Source: Paraburkholderia terricola (GTDB taxonomy: Bacteria > Pseudomonadota > Gammaproteobacteria > Burkholderiales > Burkholderiaceae). Taken from it: 64,000 bases of DNA. The notes beneath the pieces are model-generated. The model ran no database searches, was not told the DNA's origin, and saw only the letters and a list, made by a program, of their open reading frames with translations. The DNA lies in NCBI RefSeq assembly GCF_900142195.1, contig NZ_FRAB01000030.1, forward strand, positions 23,684 to 87,683. The letters are read 5' to 3'. Shown here piece after piece: positions 62,742-64,000 of this stretch (its first letter is position 1; every line of letters starts with the position of its first letter). The translations under genes and the position numbers were made by a program.

Positions 62742-63518
62742 ATGGCTTACGAAAATATTCTGGTTGAGGCGCGAGGGCGGGTCGGTTTGGTCACGTTGAA
62801 TCGTCCGAATGCGCTGAACGCCTTGAACGATGCGCTGATGGACGAGTTGGGAAAGGCACTGCGCGAGTTCGATGGTGATGACGCCATCGGTGCGATCGTG
62901 ATTACCGGCAGCGAGAAGGCGTTCGCGGCGGGCGCCGACATCGGCATGATGTCGACCTATACGTATATGGACGTCTATAAAGGCGACTACATCACGCGCA
63001 ACTGGGAAGCGGTGCGCTCCATCCGCAAGCCGATCATTGCAGCGGTGTCAGGCTTCGCCCTCGGCGGTGGCTGCGAATTGGCGATGATGTGCGACATCAT
63101 TTTCGCCGCCGATACAGCAAAGTTCGGTCAACCGGAAATCAAGCTCGGCATCATGCCGGGTGCCGGCGGCACGCAGCGGCTACCGCGCGCCGTCTCAAAG
63201 GCGAAGGCAATGGACCTCTGCCTGACCGCGCGTTTTATGGATGCCGCGGAAGCCGAACGTGCCGGACTCGTTTCGCGCGTCATTCCTGCCGCATCTCTGA
63301 TCGAGGAGTCCATCGCCGCGGCTGCGACCATCGCTGAATTTCCGCTGCCGGCAGTGATGATGGTGAAGGAGTCGGTCAACCGCGCATATGAAACGACGCT
63401 TGCAGAAGGCGTGCATTTTGAGCGCCGCCTATTCCATTCGCTCTTCGCGACGGAAGACCAGAAGGAAGGGATGGCCGCTTTCGTGGAGAAGCGCAAACCG
63501 GTTTTCAAACATCGTTAA
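62742..63518 (+). CDS. paaF: Enoyl-CoA hydratase (PaaF type)
   Basis: The 258-residue crotonase has both catalytic glutamates of true hydratases, E112 (ALGGGCELAMMCD) and E132 (KFGQPEIKLG), followed by GIMPGAGGTQRLPR. In phenylacetate degradation it hydrates 2,3-dehydroadipyl-CoA, feeding PaaH and the thiolase. It is divergent from paaN with a likely PaaR site in between. An AGGAGG ribosome site precedes the ATG. Confidence 0.94.
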   Translation: MAYENILVEARGRVGLVTLNRPNALNALNDALMDELGKALREFDGDDAIGAIVITGSEKAFAAGADIGMMSTYTYMDVYKGDYITRNWEAVRSIRKPIIAAVSGFALGGGCELAMMCDIIFAADTAKFGQPEIKLGIMPGAGGTQRLPRAVSKAKAMDLCLTARFMDAAEAERAGLVSRVIPAASLIEESIAAAATIAEFPLPAVMMVKESVNRAYETTLAEGVHFERRLFHSLFATEDQKEGMAAFVEKRKPVFKHR

Positions 63519-63538
63519 TACGTTTGTCAAAATAACGC

Positions 63539-63567
63539 TTGCAAGGCCCGTTCGGGGTCGCTAGAAT
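63539..63567 (+). promoter_or_regulatory. rrn promoter P1
   Basis: -35 TTGCAA (63539-63544), a 17-base spacer and -10 TAGAAT (63562-63567) are followed by the discriminator CTCGCTC. An A/T-rich stretch just upstream (63521-63535) could be an UP element. It drives the rRNA operon whose 16S gene begins at the window edge. Confidence 0.82.
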
Positions 63568-63580
63568 CTCGCTCTTTCGT

Positions 63581-63597
63581 GCCCCGGACAGCGGGGC
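63581..63597 (+). repeat. Hairpin between the two rrn promoters
   Basis: GCCCCG (63581-63586) pairs with CGGGGC (63592-63597) around GACAG, shortly after the expected P1 start site. Confidence 0.6.
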
Positions 63598-63670
63598 GCG
63601 GGAAGCGGGAGAGCCAGCAATGGCGGGGGTTTGCGGCGGGTCGGACGGGTTAGAAAGTTGGAAAAACCTG

Positions 63671-63699
63671 TTGACGGCGTGACGGAAGTTCTCCATAAT
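63671..63699 (+). promoter_or_regulatory. rrn promoter P2
   Basis: -35 TTGACG (63671-63676), a 17-base spacer and -10 CATAAT (63694-63699) are followed by CTCGTTTC. The -10 and following bases (AATCTCG) match those of P1, supporting tandem rRNA promoters. Confidence 0.82.
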
Positions 63700-63707
63700 C
63701 TCGTTTC

Positions 63708-63993
63708 TCTGCTGCAGATGCAGCGACGCAGAACGAAGCGGTGCCGGGTGGTTGAAGTGGGCGTCGTGACGGTGGTGAATGCGTAACCGATCTTTAAAAA
63801 CTAACAGCCGATAAGTGTGGGCGCTTGATGCGCGGCGCGCGGTGGATTCTTCGGGGTCTGCCGGAAGCGAAAGTATCAAGTCTCACACAGTAATGAAAGG
63901 AAGGTTTTCCTGTTGAAAGACAGGATGATCATTCGTCAGTACGTTGAGTGAGCGACCGGTTGGTAAAACAACCGAAAAACAGTAACAGGCATT
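63708..63993 (+). promoter_or_regulatory. rRNA operon leader with boxA-like antitermination site
   Basis: GATCTTTAAAAAC at 63789-63801 resembles the boxA of bacterial rRNA leaders, where Nus factors load. It is followed by TGTGGGCGCTTGA and, later, TCAAGTCTCA, both echoing the E. coli rrn leader. CGGTTG/CAACCG (63957-63974) forms a hairpin near the 3' end. No protein gene is visible in 63519-64000. Confidence 0.8.
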
Positions 63994-64000
63994 GAACTGA
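63994..64000 (+). rRNA. 16S rRNA, first bases only (truncated by window)
   Basis: The window ends GAACTGA. In Burkholderia the 16S gene continues AGAGTTTGATC, and by alignment with E. coli the mature 5' end lies about seven bases before that. The assignment rests on the upstream promoters and leader, since the gene itself is outside. Confidence 0.7.

Noticed and set aside
63953..63964. CGACCGGTTGGT in the rRNA leader, 12 bases identical to the paa operator
   Set aside because: It forms part of a leader hairpin with CAACCG downstream and is far from any paa promoter, so I treat it as coincidence.

Overview
The window is a stretch of high-GC chromosome from a beta-proteobacterium of Burkholderia sensu lato, most likely Paraburkholderia. 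The assignment rests on protein similarity recalled from memory and on gene order: tatABC near a HIT protein, petABC followed by sspAB, hemA-prfA-prmC-grxD-ubiX, rpe-gph-trpEGDC, a paa cluster, and an rRNA operon leader at the right edge. Almost all of it is core metabolism and housekeeping. There is no prophage, insertion sequence, CRISPR array or defence island that I can see.

Layout. 1-4.8 kb: end of a small membrane protein gene, a HIT hydrolase, the Tat export operon, a membrane-anchored DegS-like protease and a divergent Nif3-like protein. 5.0-9.2 kb: the cytochrome bc1 operon petABC, stringent starvation proteins SspA and SspB, and tRNA-Thr(TGT) with a strong terminator. 9.25-9.97 kb: a structured gene-free stretch. 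10-15.2 kb: two SAM-dependent methyltransferases, a flavoprotein and small DUF proteins. 15.3-24.4 kb: a TetR regulator and divergent MFS transporter with a clear operator between them, a nitroreductase, a second MFS transporter, a YegD-like Hsp70, a cold-shock protein, an APC permease and a DODA-type dioxygenase.

24.4-36.3 kb: the minus-strand hemA-prfA-prmC-grxD-ubiX cluster joins haem synthesis, translation termination, Fe-S glutaredoxin and prenyl-FMN synthesis. It is followed by an atypical response regulator, an aminopeptidase P, a HAD hydrolase, an AsmA/DUF748-like protein and the ABC-F protein EttA. 36.3-40.7 kb: the glycerol-3-phosphate importer ugpBAEC. 41-48.8 kb: YchF, a UbiH-type hydroxylase, DsbC, an M61 peptidase, azoreductase, uracil-DNA glycosylase and a CYTH phosphatase. 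48.8-54.5 kb: trpEGDC behind rpe-gph. 54.9-56.6 kb: ApaG, a tiny membrane protein and MltA. 56.8-63.5 kb: phenylacetate catabolism (paaK, paaI, paaG, a thiolase and paaN on the minus strand, paaF divergent). 63.5-64 kb: two tandem rrn promoters, a boxA-like antitermination site and the first bases of 16S rRNA.

The most interesting signals are regulatory. A 24-codon ORF ending in a tryptophan-rich tail (W17, W19, W22) lies between gph and trpE, followed by alternative hairpins and a T-run: a candidate trp attenuator. A 22-nt exact repeat with a shared downstream half-site occurs once in noncoding DNA (9735) and once inside a flavoprotein gene (11644). An OmpR-type regulator has Glu where the phospho-acceptor Asp should be. 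Further candidates are a PaaR-type palindrome, a TetR operator, a long csp leader, a possible leaderless ubiH-like mRNA and a large hairpin between ugpB and ugpA.
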